NCBI GenBank assembly: GCA_903925975.1
Contig: CAIYHG010000124.1
Location: 36,397 to 100,396 of the forward strand
Length of the DNA stretch: 64,000 nt
Direction: 5' to 3'
DNA from: an uncultured Acidobacteriia bacterium
GTDB lineage: Bacteria; Acidobacteriota; Terriglobia; Bryobacterales; Bryobacteraceae
This document shows, piece by piece, positions 25,974 to 34,437 of the stretch; within the stretch, counting starts at the first letter, position 1; each line of letters starts with the position of its first letter. Below the pieces are notes generated by a model. It searched no databases. It saw nothing but the letters and a program-made list of their open reading frames with translations, and was not told the origin of the DNA. Both the position numbers and the translations under genes were made by a program.

Positions 25974-26597
25974 ATGATGACGCCAAGAGTCGCGGTTCTA
26001 TTGCTTGGGCCACCCGATTGCGGAAAGGGAACTCAAGCCGATCAACTGGTGAGCCGTTTCCCCCTGAAACATATCAGTAGCGGCGAAGCCTTAAGGGCAA
26101 TAGCGAAACAGCAAACCGAGCTCGCCGATCGCGTCCGCCAGCAAATGCTTGGCGGTGGCCTGGTGAGCGACCAGGTAGTCAACGACGTGGTGGTTCAAGC
26201 GCTGGCTACGATAGGCGATGGCCAGTCTCCTGTCCTTGACGGGTATCCACGCAACCCCGACCAGACCGTCATTATCTTGAAGGCCCTGGCCGACTTGGGC
26301 TATGGCAAGGTAATAACAATTTACCTCGACGTTCCCCCGGAGATTTGCAGGGACCGGTGGCTGCATCGCTGCCACAGAACCCACGCGCAAGGAACGCTGC
26401 GGGAAGACGATGCGGCGGGCGAAGAAGTCTTCCATCAAAGGATGGCTACCTTCGAGGAGCACACCATCCCGGCGTTGAAGTGCCTTCAACAAAGCACGGA
26501 AGAATTCCGCATTGACGGCAGCCCCGCGGTAGAAATTGTGGCGGATGCCATTGCTAACTGCTTAAGCAAGTTCCTGCCGGCGTGCACGCGCGCGTGA
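25974..26597 (+). CDS. Adenylate kinase-like nucleoside monophosphate kinase
   Basis: A 207-residue P-loop kinase. LLLGPPDCGKGTQADQL is the adenylate kinase Walker A, HISSGEALR the NMP-binding strand, and VLDGYPRNPDQT the conserved DGYPR motif. The LID region is short and divergent (RWLHRCHRTHAQGTLREDD) and lacks the four-cysteine zinc site; the RxxG that normally opens the LID is not obvious. It is probably a second, specialised kinase and not the main Adk. Codon use is less GC-biased than that of its neighbours, suggesting transfer. ATG at 25974 or 25977. Confidence 0.75.
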   Translation: MMTPRVAVLLLGPPDCGKGTQADQLVSRFPLKHISSGEALRAIAKQQTELADRVRQQMLGGGLVSDQVVNDVVVQALATIGDGQSPVLDGYPRNPDQTVIILKALADLGYGKVITIYLDVPPEICRDRWLHRCHRTHAQGTLREDDAAGEEVFHQRMATFEEHTIPALKCLQQSTEEFRIDGSPAVEIVADAIANCLSKFLPACTRA

Positions 26598-26642
26598 TGG
26601 CGCTCCCGGCCGCAGACGACTGCGCCGAGCAATCGTTGCGTT

Positions 26643-26697
26643 CCGCGAGCCATCCAGAGGAGCTTCGCCGGTGAGGCGCAACCGCATTGGCGCGGTC
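26643..26697. repeat. 55-bp direct repeat, copy 1
   Basis: Starts CCGCGAGCCATCCAGAGG and ends GCGCGGTC. It matches the segment at 27504 at about 44 of 55 positions in the same orientation. The two copies bracket the nucleotidyltransferase gene and its small partner. Nothing else was recognised in the 26598-26753 gap. Confidence 0.6.
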
Positions 26698-26753
26698 ACG
26701 GCGACGCGTTCCGGTCTCGGCGGAGGCGCGCCGCCGGCAGCCAGATCAGCCCG

Positions 26754-27269
26754 TTACCGACCAGGCTCGGTTGGAGCCGGTTCCGGCGGATTCTTCCGTG
26801 CGCCCTGTGCTTGCGCTTCCGCGGTTTTGCGGAGCGCATCCACGTCGGCGATATCCTGCGGGCGTCCTGCCGCCAGCTTCGCTGCCACTAAGTCGGCGGC
26901 GGAAATGAAATACGCATTAAGTCCGGTGGCCGCATCAATCAACCCTTCCACCCTGCGCTCCCATGCGGCGTCAAAATCAACGCCGGGAAGATCGGGGAGA
27001 ATATCGAAGCCTCGCGGATCGCGTCCAAAACGAAAAAAGCTGCCGCGGTCCGCAAACTCTTCCGGGCTAACGCCTTCAAGCGCTGCGCCAAATTCGGCAA
27101 GCGCGGCATACACCGCTTGGGCGTTAGCGTGGTCCGCTTTTATGAAAAGGTCGATATCCTTCGTAAAACGAGGCTGGGCGTGAAAGATGACAGCGTAACC
27201 GCCGACAATCAAGTACCTAACGCCATGGGCATTGAAGGCGGACAAAAGGTCTTTGTAGTCTTGGTACAT
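26754..27269 (-). CDS. DUF6036/AbiEii-like nucleotidyltransferase
   Basis: A 171-residue nucleotidyltransferase-fold protein. GVRYLIVGGYAVIFHAQPRF followed by TKDIDLFI gives the GG...DxD active site seen in AbiEii-type and DUF6036 proteins. A later helix region, ISAADLVAAKLAAGRPQDIAD, matches the usual LIxxKxxxxRxxDxxD motif. The Pro-rich tail is poorly conserved. It follows a 68-residue partner whose 3' end it overlaps by 53 bases. Such pairs behave as toxin-antitoxin or abortive infection modules, but which protein is the toxin is not known here. Confidence 0.8.
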   Translation of the reverse strand: MYQDYKDLLSAFNAHGVRYLIVGGYAVIFHAQPRFTKDIDLFIKADHANAQAVYAALAEFGAALEGVSPEEFADRGSFFRFGRDPRGFDILPDLPGVDFDAAWERRVEGLIDAATGLNAYFISAADLVAAKLAAGRPQDIADVDALRKTAEAQAQGARKNPPEPAPTEPGR

Positions 27270-27423
27270 CCGGCTCCATTTCCCAACCTTTGAGTGCGTA
27301 GGCGGTCTCGATCATTTCCTCAACCGCGTCAATCCGCTCGTGCACAGGCCGACTCTGCCAGTACCGATACTCGTCGGCCTTCATCTCGTCGAGGTTGGCG
27401 TACCTGCGAATGATCGGACCCAT
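27217..27423 (-). CDS. Small conserved partner of the nucleotidyltransferase
   Basis: A 68-residue protein containing DEYRYWQSRPVHERIDAVEE and a helical tail. I recognise the pattern as a small protein commonly encoded just before DUF6036-type nucleotidyltransferases; no function is established. It overlaps the downstream gene by 53 bases, an unusually deep overlap that implies coupled translation. Possible antitoxin. Confidence 0.7.
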   Translation of the reverse strand: MGPIIRRYANLDEMKADEYRYWQSRPVHERIDAVEEMIETAYALKGWEMEPDVPRLQRPFVRLQCPWR

Positions 27424-27503
27424 GCCTTGTTTGTAACATGCGAAGCGTGGCGCTTCAACTCGGAGCGACCAACTGCCCCGCCCGAATCCAGGGTCATAGG
27501 CTC

Positions 27504-27558
27504 CCGCGAGCCTTCGAGAGGATCTTCGCCGGCGTGGCGTAACCGGGCCGGCCCGGTC
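27504..27558. repeat. 55-bp direct repeat, copy 2
   Basis: Starts CCGCGAGCCTTCGAGAGG and ends GCCCGGTC; see copy 1 at 26643. This copy contains the palindrome ACCGGGCCGGCCCGGT. The outer ACCG...CGGT pairs are kept in copy 1, although the centre differs. Confidence 0.6.
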
Positions 27559-27636
27559 TCGATTGAGATTTCGGTTTCGACGGGGTCATGCGCCAAGCAG
27601 CGTTGCCTCGCCTGCCGCTAAAATAGCGGGTAGCCA

Positions 27637-29562
27637 ATGATTCAACTCACCGGGGCGGGGAAGCGCTACGGCCCCAGAATCCTGTTCGATAACGCCGACT
27701 GGCTTGTCACGCCGAATGATCGCACCGGCATTGTGGGCGCCAATGGAACGGGCAAATCGTCCATCCTTAAAGTCCTGGCGGGGATCGAAGGTCTCGATTC
27801 CGGCACGATTGCCGTCCAGAAGAGCGTCGATATCGGCTACTTGCCGCAGGAAGGGCTTTCGCTTTCGGGCCGCACCGTATTCGCCGAATGCATGACCGTC
27901 TTCGCGGCGTTGCGGGCGCTCGAAGAGGAGCAGGAAGACTTGGCTCACCGCATGGCCGAGCTCGATCCGAACGGGCCCGAGTATGCGCAGGTGGCGAACC
28001 GGTTTCACTGGGTGGAAAACGAGTTCCGCGCGCGCGATGGCTATGCCGTGGAATCGCAAGTGGGCATGGTTCTCTCGGGCCTCGGTTTTCCGCAGCGCGA
28101 ATGGAAGAAACACACGGAGGAGTTCTCCGGCGGCTGGCAAATGCGCATCGCGCTGGCGAAGCTCCTGCTGCAGAAACCCAATCTTCTGCTGCTCGATGAG
28201 CCGACCAACCATCTCGACCTCGAAGCGCGCAATTGGCTGGAGGAGTACCTCGGCGCGTATCCGTACGCTTTCGTGCTGGTGTCGCACGACCGCTACTTCC
28301 TGGACACCACCGTGCGCAAGATCGTCGAGATCTGGAATAAGGGACTGCACGTCTATACCGGCGGCTTTTCGCGTTACGAGCAACTGAAGGACGAGCGGCG
28401 CGCCCAGCTTCAGGCGGCGTACGACAATCAGCAGGACAAGGTGAGGCAACTGGAAGCGTTCATTAGCCGCTTCCGTTACCAGGCCACCAAGGCGAAACAG
28501 GTACAGAGCCGAATCAAGGAACTGGAACGCATCGAGCGGATCGAGATTCCGCCCGACGAGAAATCGATTCACTTCAGCTTTCCCCAGCCGAAGCCGAGCG
28601 GACGCGTGGTGGCCGAGTTCCGCAAGGTCTCGAAGAGCTACGGCGACCACCTCGTCTTTTCGGACGCGGATTTCTACATCGAGCGCGGCGACCGCGTGGC
28701 GCTGGTGGGCGTGAACGGCGCGGGAAAGTCCACCATGATCAAGATTCTGGCGGGCGTTGAGGCGGTAAGCAGCGGCGAATACATTCTGGGCCACAACGCC
28801 GAGCCGGATTATTTCGCGCAGGACCAATACAAAGAGATGGATACCGCCGCGCGCATGATCGACGACCTCGCCACCGTGGCGCCGCGCGCGACCAACACCG
28901 AACTGCGTTCGATCCTCGGGTGTTTTCTATTCTCCGAGGACGACGTCTTCAAGACTATAGGCGTGCTCTCGGGGGGCGAGCGGAACCGTTACGCGCTGGC
29001 GCGGATGCTGATGCAGCCCTCGAACTTCATGCTGCTCGACGAGCCCACCAACCACCTGGATATACGCGCCAAGGACGTGCTGCTTACCGCGCTTCAGGAA
29101 TACGCCGGAACCGCCGTCTTCGTCTCGCACGACCGCTATTTCATCGACCGGCTGGCCACGCGCATTATTGAGGTGGAAGATGGCCGCGTGCACGTCTACC
29201 CCGGCAACTACGAGGATTACCTCTGGAGAAAGCAGGGCGGCGGCGCCCCGCAAGCCGCCGCAGCCGCGTCCGAAACGGAGTCGAGAGCCGCGGCGCCCGC
29301 CGCGGACGAGCAGGCTGCAAAGCAGGAGAAGCGCCTCAACCCGATCAAGCTGCGCCAGATGAAGGAACGCCAGGATTCGATCGAGGAAGAAGTTGCCCGG
29401 CTAGAGACGGAAATCGCCGACTACGAGGCGGCGCTGGCGAGTTTTGTCAGCGTCGAAGAGACTTCGCGTGTTTCCGGATTGCTCGATGCGCGCCGCGCCG
29501 ACCTGGAGGCGCTGCTGGGAGAGTGGGAGGAAGTGTCACAATCTATCGAAGCCAACTCGTGA
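27637..29562 (+). CDS. ABC-F family ATPase (ribosome-associated)
   Basis: A 641-residue soluble protein with two ABC domains and no membrane segment, the ABC-F type that acts on the ribosome E site. First domain: GIVGANGTGKSS, FSGGWQMRIALAKLL, LLLLDEPTNHLD. Second: ALVGVNGAGKST, LSGGERNRYALARML, MLLDEPTNHLD. The inter-domain linker (about 240-310) is charged and helical, as in the translation-factor group. An Ala-rich spacer and a coiled-coil tail (about 560-641) recall Uup/YheS. Exact subclass (Uup, YheS or YdiF) is not settled. Confidence 0.93.
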   Translation: MIQLTGAGKRYGPRILFDNADWLVTPNDRTGIVGANGTGKSSILKVLAGIEGLDSGTIAVQKSVDIGYLPQEGLSLSGRTVFAECMTVFAALRALEEEQEDLAHRMAELDPNGPEYAQVANRFHWVENEFRARDGYAVESQVGMVLSGLGFPQREWKKHTEEFSGGWQMRIALAKLLLQKPNLLLLDEPTNHLDLEARNWLEEYLGAYPYAFVLVSHDRYFLDTTVRKIVEIWNKGLHVYTGGFSRYEQLKDERRAQLQAAYDNQQDKVRQLEAFISRFRYQATKAKQVQSRIKELERIERIEIPPDEKSIHFSFPQPKPSGRVVAEFRKVSKSYGDHLVFSDADFYIERGDRVALVGVNGAGKSTMIKILAGVEAVSSGEYILGHNAEPDYFAQDQYKEMDTAARMIDDLATVAPRATNTELRSILGCFLFSEDDVFKTIGVLSGGERNRYALARMLMQPSNFMLLDEPTNHLDIRAKDVLLTALQEYAGTAVFVSHDRYFIDRLATRIIEVEDGRVHVYPGNYEDYLWRKQGGGAPQAAAAASETESRAAAPAADEQAAKQEKRLNPIKLRQMKERQDSIEEEVARLETEIADYEAALASFVSVEETSRVSGLLDARRADLEALLGEWEEVSQSIEANS

Positions 29563-29718
29563 GACCGGCTTAGATTCAAGACGCCGTCGCCGGGACGTGT
29601 GAGCAATCCTCTGGACCCATCTCTCAAAAATTGAACGGCTTCGCCGCGTAAGCGCTGCCGGTCTGGCGTGCGGTCCTGGGTTCGAACTGGCCCCGAAAAC
29701 GCCGGGCAGGGCGGAATC

Positions 29719-29949
29719 CTACTCCTGAGCCGGCATTTGCTGCTCGATCTCCCGCCAGGCGCTGACCTTAAGGCGGCGGCACACCCAGCAGAGCGATTCA
29801 TTGCCGGTCATCAAGAGTTCCGTATCGGCCCCGCAGACGACGCACTTCACCGTCTTCTTCAGGCTGTCCTCGGAAATCGACCGTTTTGCCTGCTCCAGGA
29901 TTTCTTCCGGAACTACCCGGTCCGGTCTTGCCTGCGCCTTTCGTTTCAT
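29719..29949 (-). CDS. Small zinc-ribbon protein
   Basis: A 76-residue protein with CVVCGADTELLMTGNESLCW followed by VC, two CxxC knuckles 15 residues apart, typical of a small zinc ribbon. The N-terminal 30 residues are basic and helical. No family name is known to me. A second small zinc-ribbon ORF lies upstream on the same strand with a 78-base gap. The 29563-29718 gap has no other gene. Confidence 0.6.
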   Translation of the reverse strand: MKRKAQARPDRVVPEEILEQAKRSISEDSLKKTVKCVVCGADTELLMTGNESLCWVCRRLKVSAWREIEQQMPAQE

Positions 29950-30027
29950 TGATCCCCAGTTCCGATTTCACTATGGCAGAAACCGCGCCCTGGGACAATG
30001 CCCAGCCCCCCTTGGTACGTACCAGGC

Positions 30028-30210
30028 TTACGCCGCTTCCGGAATCTGTACTACGGCAGCTACATCCAGAGCCGAAGCGCATCTCGGGCACTTTTGGCCC
30101 GCCGCCACCCTCGCTCTGCTTCCCCTCAAATCGATTGCCGCCGGTACGGTATGGGTGCAAATCGGGCAATACGCCAGCCCCAGTGGTCCATTCTGTGACA
30201 GTGCTTTCAT
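30028..30210 (-). CDS. Small zinc-ribbon protein
   Basis: A 60-residue ORF (MKALSQNGPLGLAYCPICTH, later QKCPRCASALDV) with two CPxC knuckles, a zinc ribbon with no known partner. The track extends to 30309, but the ATG at 30210 has GAGGCGG upstream and begins plausible sequence. Gene status rests on the spaced cysteines. Confidence 0.5.
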   Translation of the reverse strand: MKALSQNGPLGLAYCPICTHTVPAAIDLRGSRARVAAGQKCPRCASALDVAAVVQIPEAA

Positions 30211-30366
30211 CTGTACCGCCTCACTACATCGGACGTAAGAATAACAGCATGGGTTGTAGAAAGATCGTAAATATTGTTGGATCGAACAGTACATATAGAT
30301 GTACGGCAAAGCCTGGGGCAGCAGGCCAGCCGGAACCCGGTTTCGGGGGGTGGTACGCTAATTCGT

Positions 30367-30660
30367 ATGCAGCAGCCCCCCGCACCCAATATCCATCTCG
30401 TCCAGACGCCCGATTATAGAGAGAATTACGCGAATAGCGTCCAGATCCGCGTGAGCCTGTGGGATTTCGTGCTGATGTTCGGCCGTATCGATCAGACCGC
30501 GCCCGATCACGTTACGATCCAGAATTTTCAGGGAGTTTATCTCAGCCCGCAACAGGCCAAAGCGCTGCTGAACGTGCTGACGCAGAACGTCACGCAGTAC
30601 GAGTCGGCATTCGGCGAAATCCGGCTGGAGCCGCAGGCGGCCAATAGCAGCGTGCAGTAG
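30367..30660 (+). CDS. DUF3467 family protein
   Basis: A 97-residue protein of the DUF3467 family: YANSVQIRVSLWDFVLMFGR and YLSPQQAKALLNVLTQNVTQYE are the conserved strands. Function is unknown; related proteins are widespread and short. The ATG at 30367 begins the match; the track's 30274 start adds unrelated residues. Five bases separate it from the glycosyltransferase gene, so the two may be co-transcribed. Confidence 0.82.
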   Translation: MQQPPAPNIHLVQTPDYRENYANSVQIRVSLWDFVLMFGRIDQTAPDHVTIQNFQGVYLSPQQAKALLNVLTQNVTQYESAFGEIRLEPQAANSSVQ

Positions 30661-30665
30661 GGGTC

Positions 30666-32201
30666 ATGACCGCGCCCGGAACCCGGCCGCGCCGCATCGG
30701 CGTAGGCGTCTATCTGTTCTTCCTGGCGGCTTTCGCCCTCGTGCTCTTCCTGGGACACGCGCCCTTCCTGGCGCTGCCCTACTATTGGGACGAGGTCGGC
30801 CAATTCATCCCCGCGGCGCTCGACTTTTCCCACGGCGTCTGGATTGCGCATTCACCCAGCCTGCACCCTCCGGCCGTGGCCGCCTATCTAGCGGGCGCGT
30901 GGGCGGTGGCTGGCTCCACGCCGGTGGCTACGAAGGCCGCCATGCTACTGGCGGCCTCATTCGGAGTGCTGGCCGCGTTTCTGCTGGCGATCGAGCTTTC
31001 GAAACGCGCCCGGAATAAGCCCGCGCTGCTGGCCGTGGGGTTGCTGTGCCTCTCGCCGGTGTTCTTCTCCCAATCGATGCTGGCGCAGTTGGACGCCCCG
31101 GCGATGCTGTTCGCGTCGCTGGCCCTGCTGTGGTTTCTGCAGAATCGCATGGCGCTGGCCGGCGCAGCCTGCCTGCTCTTGGCGCTGACCAACGAGACGG
31201 GCCTGATCGTGCCGCTTGTATTCGCGGGCTGGCTGGCTTATGAGCGCCGCTGGCGCGACATGGCATGGTTCGCCCCAGCCGTGCTGGCGCTCGGCGCCTG
31301 GGCCGCTGTGTTGAAACACGCTACCGGGTACTGGGGCGGGAGCGCGGAGTTCCTCCGCGCCGGCCTGACTTTGAATCCCGCGGAGATCGGAATCACTTTC
31401 GTTCGCCGCGCGTATTACCTGTTTGTCGCGAACCTGCACTGGATCGGAACGGCGGCGATGATATACGCGTGGCGGAAGAGCGCGCTCTTTCAAAGCCGCG
31501 CGTGGCGCATCGCCTGGGCGCTAATCGGCGCGCACATCGTTTTGCTCGGCTTCAGCGGAGAAGCGGCGCTCAACCGTCATCTGCTCCCGGTTCTCCCCAT
31601 CCTCTACGCCGCCATGGCCGGGAGCCTGATGGAGTTCCCCAAGATCCCGCGCATCGCCTATTCCGCGGCGCTGCTGGCGGGCCTTGCGGCGTGCAATCTG
31701 ATTAATCCGCCGTATCCGTTCCCGCTTGAGGACAATCTGGCATTCTCGGATTTCGTCCGCCTTCAGCGTGACGCGGCGGACTACCTGCAGCGTAACTTCC
31801 CGCAAGCGCGAGTTTCCACGGTATGGCCGATGACGGTAGAGCTGGCGCAGCCGGAACTGGGCTACGTGAAGCGCGCCATGGCTGTGCGGAACATCCACGA
31901 TTTCTCCAAGGCCACTCTGGATTCGACAGCCTGGGGCGCCTCCGACGTGGTCGTGGTCTATTCCCGAACATGGGATCCGGCGCGCAGCCTGATGCGCTGG
32001 AATTGGGTGAGCGCCTTGTGGACGCGTTGGTACGGCCCGCTCGGCGATGATGGGCTGGCGGATGTGGAATCGAGGATTCCGTTTCCCTCGTTGCAGCGGT
32101 TGGAACTAGGCGGCCAGTGGATTCAGATCTACGCGAACAGGCGCCGGGGTCACGCGCCCTTCGGATGGCCCGCCGCGCCGGCAGCCGGTTCCCGGTTCTG
32201 A
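30666..32201 (+). CDS. ArnT/PMT-type membrane glycosyltransferase (GT39-like)
   Basis: A 511-residue polytopic protein with about 10-12 hydrophobic segments. Near residue 38 YYWDEVGQFIPAALDFSHG has the acidic residue of the first periplasmic loop typical of GT-C enzymes (PMT_2/ArnT). These transfer a sugar from a polyprenyl-phosphate donor to lipid or protein on the outer face of the inner membrane. The C-terminal soluble part (about 380-490) is variable. Acceptor unknown; no other sugar genes are adjacent. Confidence 0.8.
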   Translation: MTAPGTRPRRIGVGVYLFFLAAFALVLFLGHAPFLALPYYWDEVGQFIPAALDFSHGVWIAHSPSLHPPAVAAYLAGAWAVAGSTPVATKAAMLLAASFGVLAAFLLAIELSKRARNKPALLAVGLLCLSPVFFSQSMLAQLDAPAMLFASLALLWFLQNRMALAGAACLLLALTNETGLIVPLVFAGWLAYERRWRDMAWFAPAVLALGAWAAVLKHATGYWGGSAEFLRAGLTLNPAEIGITFVRRAYYLFVANLHWIGTAAMIYAWRKSALFQSRAWRIAWALIGAHIVLLGFSGEAALNRHLLPVLPILYAAMAGSLMEFPKIPRIAYSAALLAGLAACNLINPPYPFPLEDNLAFSDFVRLQRDAADYLQRNFPQARVSTVWPMTVELAQPELGYVKRAMAVRNIHDFSKATLDSTAWGASDVVVVYSRTWDPARSLMRWNWVSALWTRWYGPLGDDGLADVESRIPFPSLQRLELGGQWIQIYANRRRGHAPFGWPAAPAAGSRF

Positions 32202-32226
32202 ACTTCAGGCCGGCGTGGCGCGTTTG

Positions 32227-32275
32227 TGGCGTGGGCCTCCAGGCCTGCGGAGTCGAGATTCGTCTCGACTTTTTC
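32227..32275. repeat. Dispersed tandem-hairpin repeat with TTCG loop, copy 1
   Basis: The 45-base core (GGGCCTCCAGGCCTGCGGAG onward) matches the copy at 57245 with two differences. It contains GGCCT-CC-AGGCC and AGTCGAGA-TTCG-TCTCGACT followed by TTTTTC, so on the plus strand the second stem with a TTCG tetraloop and T tail has the form of an intrinsic terminator. Here it lies between convergent genes and could end the glycosyltransferase transcript. Confidence 0.8.
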
Positions 32276-32316
32276 AGCGGGTAGCGTCACCCTGCCCGCA
32301 GCCGCGAACCCGCCGA

Positions 32317-33495
32317 TCACCGTCCCGCAGCTGGCCCCGCGGCCGGAGGCCGCCGTTTCAAAGGGTCTCCGTGCAGATACGAGATCAGGTCGGCCATCTC
32401 AGATCCGCTGAACCGCGGCCACGAAATTCCCTTTAGCCGCATGCGGTCGAGCATCACGGGGCCATGCTTCCAAAGCGCCGCCGCCATGCCAAATGATGTG
32501 ATCGTCCCCGCCATCGCCGCGCGGCTCGGCGCACCGCTCGAAGCGTCGTCATGGCACGCGCCGCAGCGCTTCCGGGCAAACACCTTCCCGCCCTGCGCGA
32601 CGTCGCCGCGTTCTTCGAAAAACTGCATGGAGATCAGGTAGCCCACTACCCGGCGCATTTCCTCCTGCGTGAGCGGCGCCGGATCAACCCGCGTTCGCGT
32701 GGCGTGGTTCCACATGGCCGCGGCAAACTCGGTAAGGCTGTAACGGGTAGGCTGGGCTTCCAGGGATAACTCGCCCGTATGGCAGCCTGCGCAGCCCTTC
32801 GAGGTGAATAGCTGCTCTCCCGACTCCGCCGGGCCGGGCTGAAACTCCACGGCGCGGTTCGATGTCTGCCGGGTTCGCACGTACGCCAGTAGGTCTGTCA
32901 ATTCCTGGCCGGAGAGCAGTGGATACGGAATCCCCACCCTGCCGAACGTGGGCTTCATGTCCCTGGAGTGGTTCCACATCTGCGCGGCCAATTCAATCGG
33001 GTTGGCAACTGCCTCCCAATTCGTCACCGGACGAATGCTGTCACCGGCCGCTGACCCAGTCCCGTGGCACTGCGCGCACTTCTTGGAGTCGAAGAGCCGC
33101 GCGCCCCGGCCGGCATCGCCCGGCTGCGCGAAATCGCGAACGGCAAAGAGGTAGACGAACAGGTCCGCCCCCTCCTGCTCGGCCAAGTCCGGCTTGGAGA
33201 TCGAGGCCTTCTCCATCGCCGCCCACATGACCGGGGCATGGCTCCACAACAAACCCGCCATTACCGACGGACTGAAGTTGCGGACGGCGCCCCGCCCGAG
33301 GTCTGGTGCGCGCTTGCCTCCCACCCCGTTAATGCTGTGGCATGCGCCGCAGTTGCGTGTCTGGAATACGGCCATACCGCGGTCCGCATCGCCGGGCGGC
33401 AAGATTCTGGTAGCGCCGCTCGCGGCGGCCCCTGCGCCGATAATAGCCAGCGCAATTTGTAGCAGCGTTCTCAGGTTGGCAGAGTGCAAGACCAA
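32317..33495 (-). CDS. Exported multihaem c-type cytochrome (four haem sites)
   Basis: A 392-residue protein with an N-terminal hydrophobic export segment (LLQIALAIIGAGAAASG) and four CxxCH haem motifs: CGACH, CAQCH, CAGCH and CGACH, each starting a cytochrome c domain of about 90 residues. Periplasmic electron carrier; each domain has distal Met candidates. A GLLWSHAPVMWAAM-like motif recurs between haem sites (MWNHSRDM, MWNHAT, LWKHGPVM), so the four domains arose by duplication. Redox partner unknown. Confidence 0.88.
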   Translation of the reverse strand: MVLHSANLRTLLQIALAIIGAGAAASGATRILPPGDADRGMAVFQTRNCGACHSINGVGGKRAPDLGRGAVRNFSPSVMAGLLWSHAPVMWAAMEKASISKPDLAEQEGADLFVYLFAVRDFAQPGDAGRGARLFDSKKCAQCHGTGSAAGDSIRPVTNWEAVANPIELAAQMWNHSRDMKPTFGRVGIPYPLLSGQELTDLLAYVRTRQTSNRAVEFQPGPAESGEQLFTSKGCAGCHTGELSLEAQPTRYSLTEFAAAMWNHATRTRVDPAPLTQEEMRRVVGYLISMQFFEERGDVAQGGKVFARKRCGACHDDASSGAPSRAAMAGTITSFGMAAALWKHGPVMLDRMRLKGISWPRFSGSEMADLISYLHGDPLKRRPPAAGPAAGR

Positions 33496-33510
33496 ATTCT
33501 AAACAGAATT

Positions 33511-33535
33511 AGCCCGGAAGTCATCCTCCCGGGCT
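33511..33535 (-). terminator. Terminator-like hairpin after the 33.6 kb gene
   Basis: On the minus strand AGCCCGG...CCGGGCT (7-bp stem, 11-base loop) is followed by AATTCTGTTT, and a second dyad AATTCT-AAAC-AGAATT lies directly after at 33495-33510. They sit just past the stop at 33586 and probably end that transcript before the cytochrome gene. Confidence 0.55.
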
Positions 33536-33585
33536 CAAGCAATTCGATCAAACGCGCAACTAAGCCAAGGCTTAGTCTCGCTTCG

Positions 33586-33978
33586 TCAGCGCATGGCGAG
33601 AACGACCGGCTGCGAGGCAGTCACTTTGCTCTTCTGCAGCTCGCGCTCCACTCGCGACATGGGCACGTTGGATTTGGACGCGCCGATCCATATCTGGGAA
33701 AGAAAATACTGGCTACCATAAGCGTTGAACACCAGTTTGTACTCCCCCGAGGAATTCTGGCTCTGGGGCCGCGCGTTCACAAAATAGGCAGCGCCTTGGT
33801 CAATGCTTTCGACCTTGAGGGCGGCCGATCCGGCCTCATACTTCATTTCGTATTGTCCGGCGGGAGCGGTCGTGCTGCCGATCGCGAACTCAAACGGGAC
33901 GCTAAACTTGGCGGTTTGTGCGCATAGCGGCAAGCTCAGAGCTGCCGTTGCGAGAACTGTAAGCAATAACTTCTTCAT
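33586..33978 (-). CDS. Small secreted protein, function unknown
   Basis: A 130-residue protein with a clear signal peptide (MKKLLLTVLATAALSLPLCA) and a mature part predicted as beta-strands (FSVPFEFAIGSTTAPAGQYE). This short FxVPFxFxxGxxxxPAGxY pattern recurs in many acidobacterial secreted proteins of unknown role. The track starts at 34068; the ATG at 33978 has GGGAGGGG four bases upstream. Its terminator-like hairpin and upstream gap suggest a single-gene transcript. Confidence 0.8.
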   Translation of the reverse strand: MKKLLLTVLATAALSLPLCAQTAKFSVPFEFAIGSTTAPAGQYEMKYEAGSAALKVESIDQGAAYFVNARPQSQNSSGEYKLVFNAYGSQYFLSQIWIGASKSNVPMSRVERELQKSKVTASQPVVLAMR

Positions 33979-34185
33979 GTTTCCCCTCCCAGGGTTGCGC
34001 TTGCCGGGCCAAAACGCGCGCGAGGTGTGGCGCCCGGAGGCTCCGGCTAAGTCTATTTCGGTTTCCATACTCTAAAGCTGAGTGTTGAGATCCAGTTTAT
34101 ACGGTATGGCCATGTACACAAGCTCCAAGTTCAGGAGCTAGTGTTCTTGCGCACGAGTGAAGATATTTTCTTGTTGACTAGTCTA

Positions 34186-34204
34186 AGTGCCGCTAAGCGC
34201 CACT
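34186..34204. promoter_or_regulatory. 19-bp near-perfect palindrome upstream of the secreted-protein gene
   Basis: AGTGCCGCTAAGCGCCACT reads the same on both strands except at the fifth position pair and the centre. It lies in the 33979-34437 gap, about 200 bases upstream of the gene at 33978. The gap has no ORF I believe in and is AT-richer than its surroundings; the dyad may be an operator. Confidence 0.35.
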
Positions 34205-34437
34205 GTGCAGTTATTGAATTACTCTCGGCGCTACTTAGTCGCTGGAATCGCTCTTCTTGTAGAATCCACTTGCTAGTGGGTGGTTAGGAGGAACTTCGCG
34301 GGTTTCCGAATTGACCTGCTGCCCTTTCAATGTGGCGGAGCAGGCCTGTTTCTTCCGGACGGATGCAAATACTCAGGTAGCTGGTTTCCGCAAACCCCGT
34401 CTTTGGGGCCTATGATCATTTCTCGCTGGCCAATGAA

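Noticed and set aside
27586-28827. 413-residue minus-strand ORF opposite the ABC-F gene
   Set aside because: Shadow of the ABC-F coding sequence; no signature of its own.
29676-29690. T-arm-like GGGTTCGAACTGG suggesting a tRNA
   Set aside because: The flanking bases do not pair as a T stem, and no anticodon or acceptor stem fits upstream.
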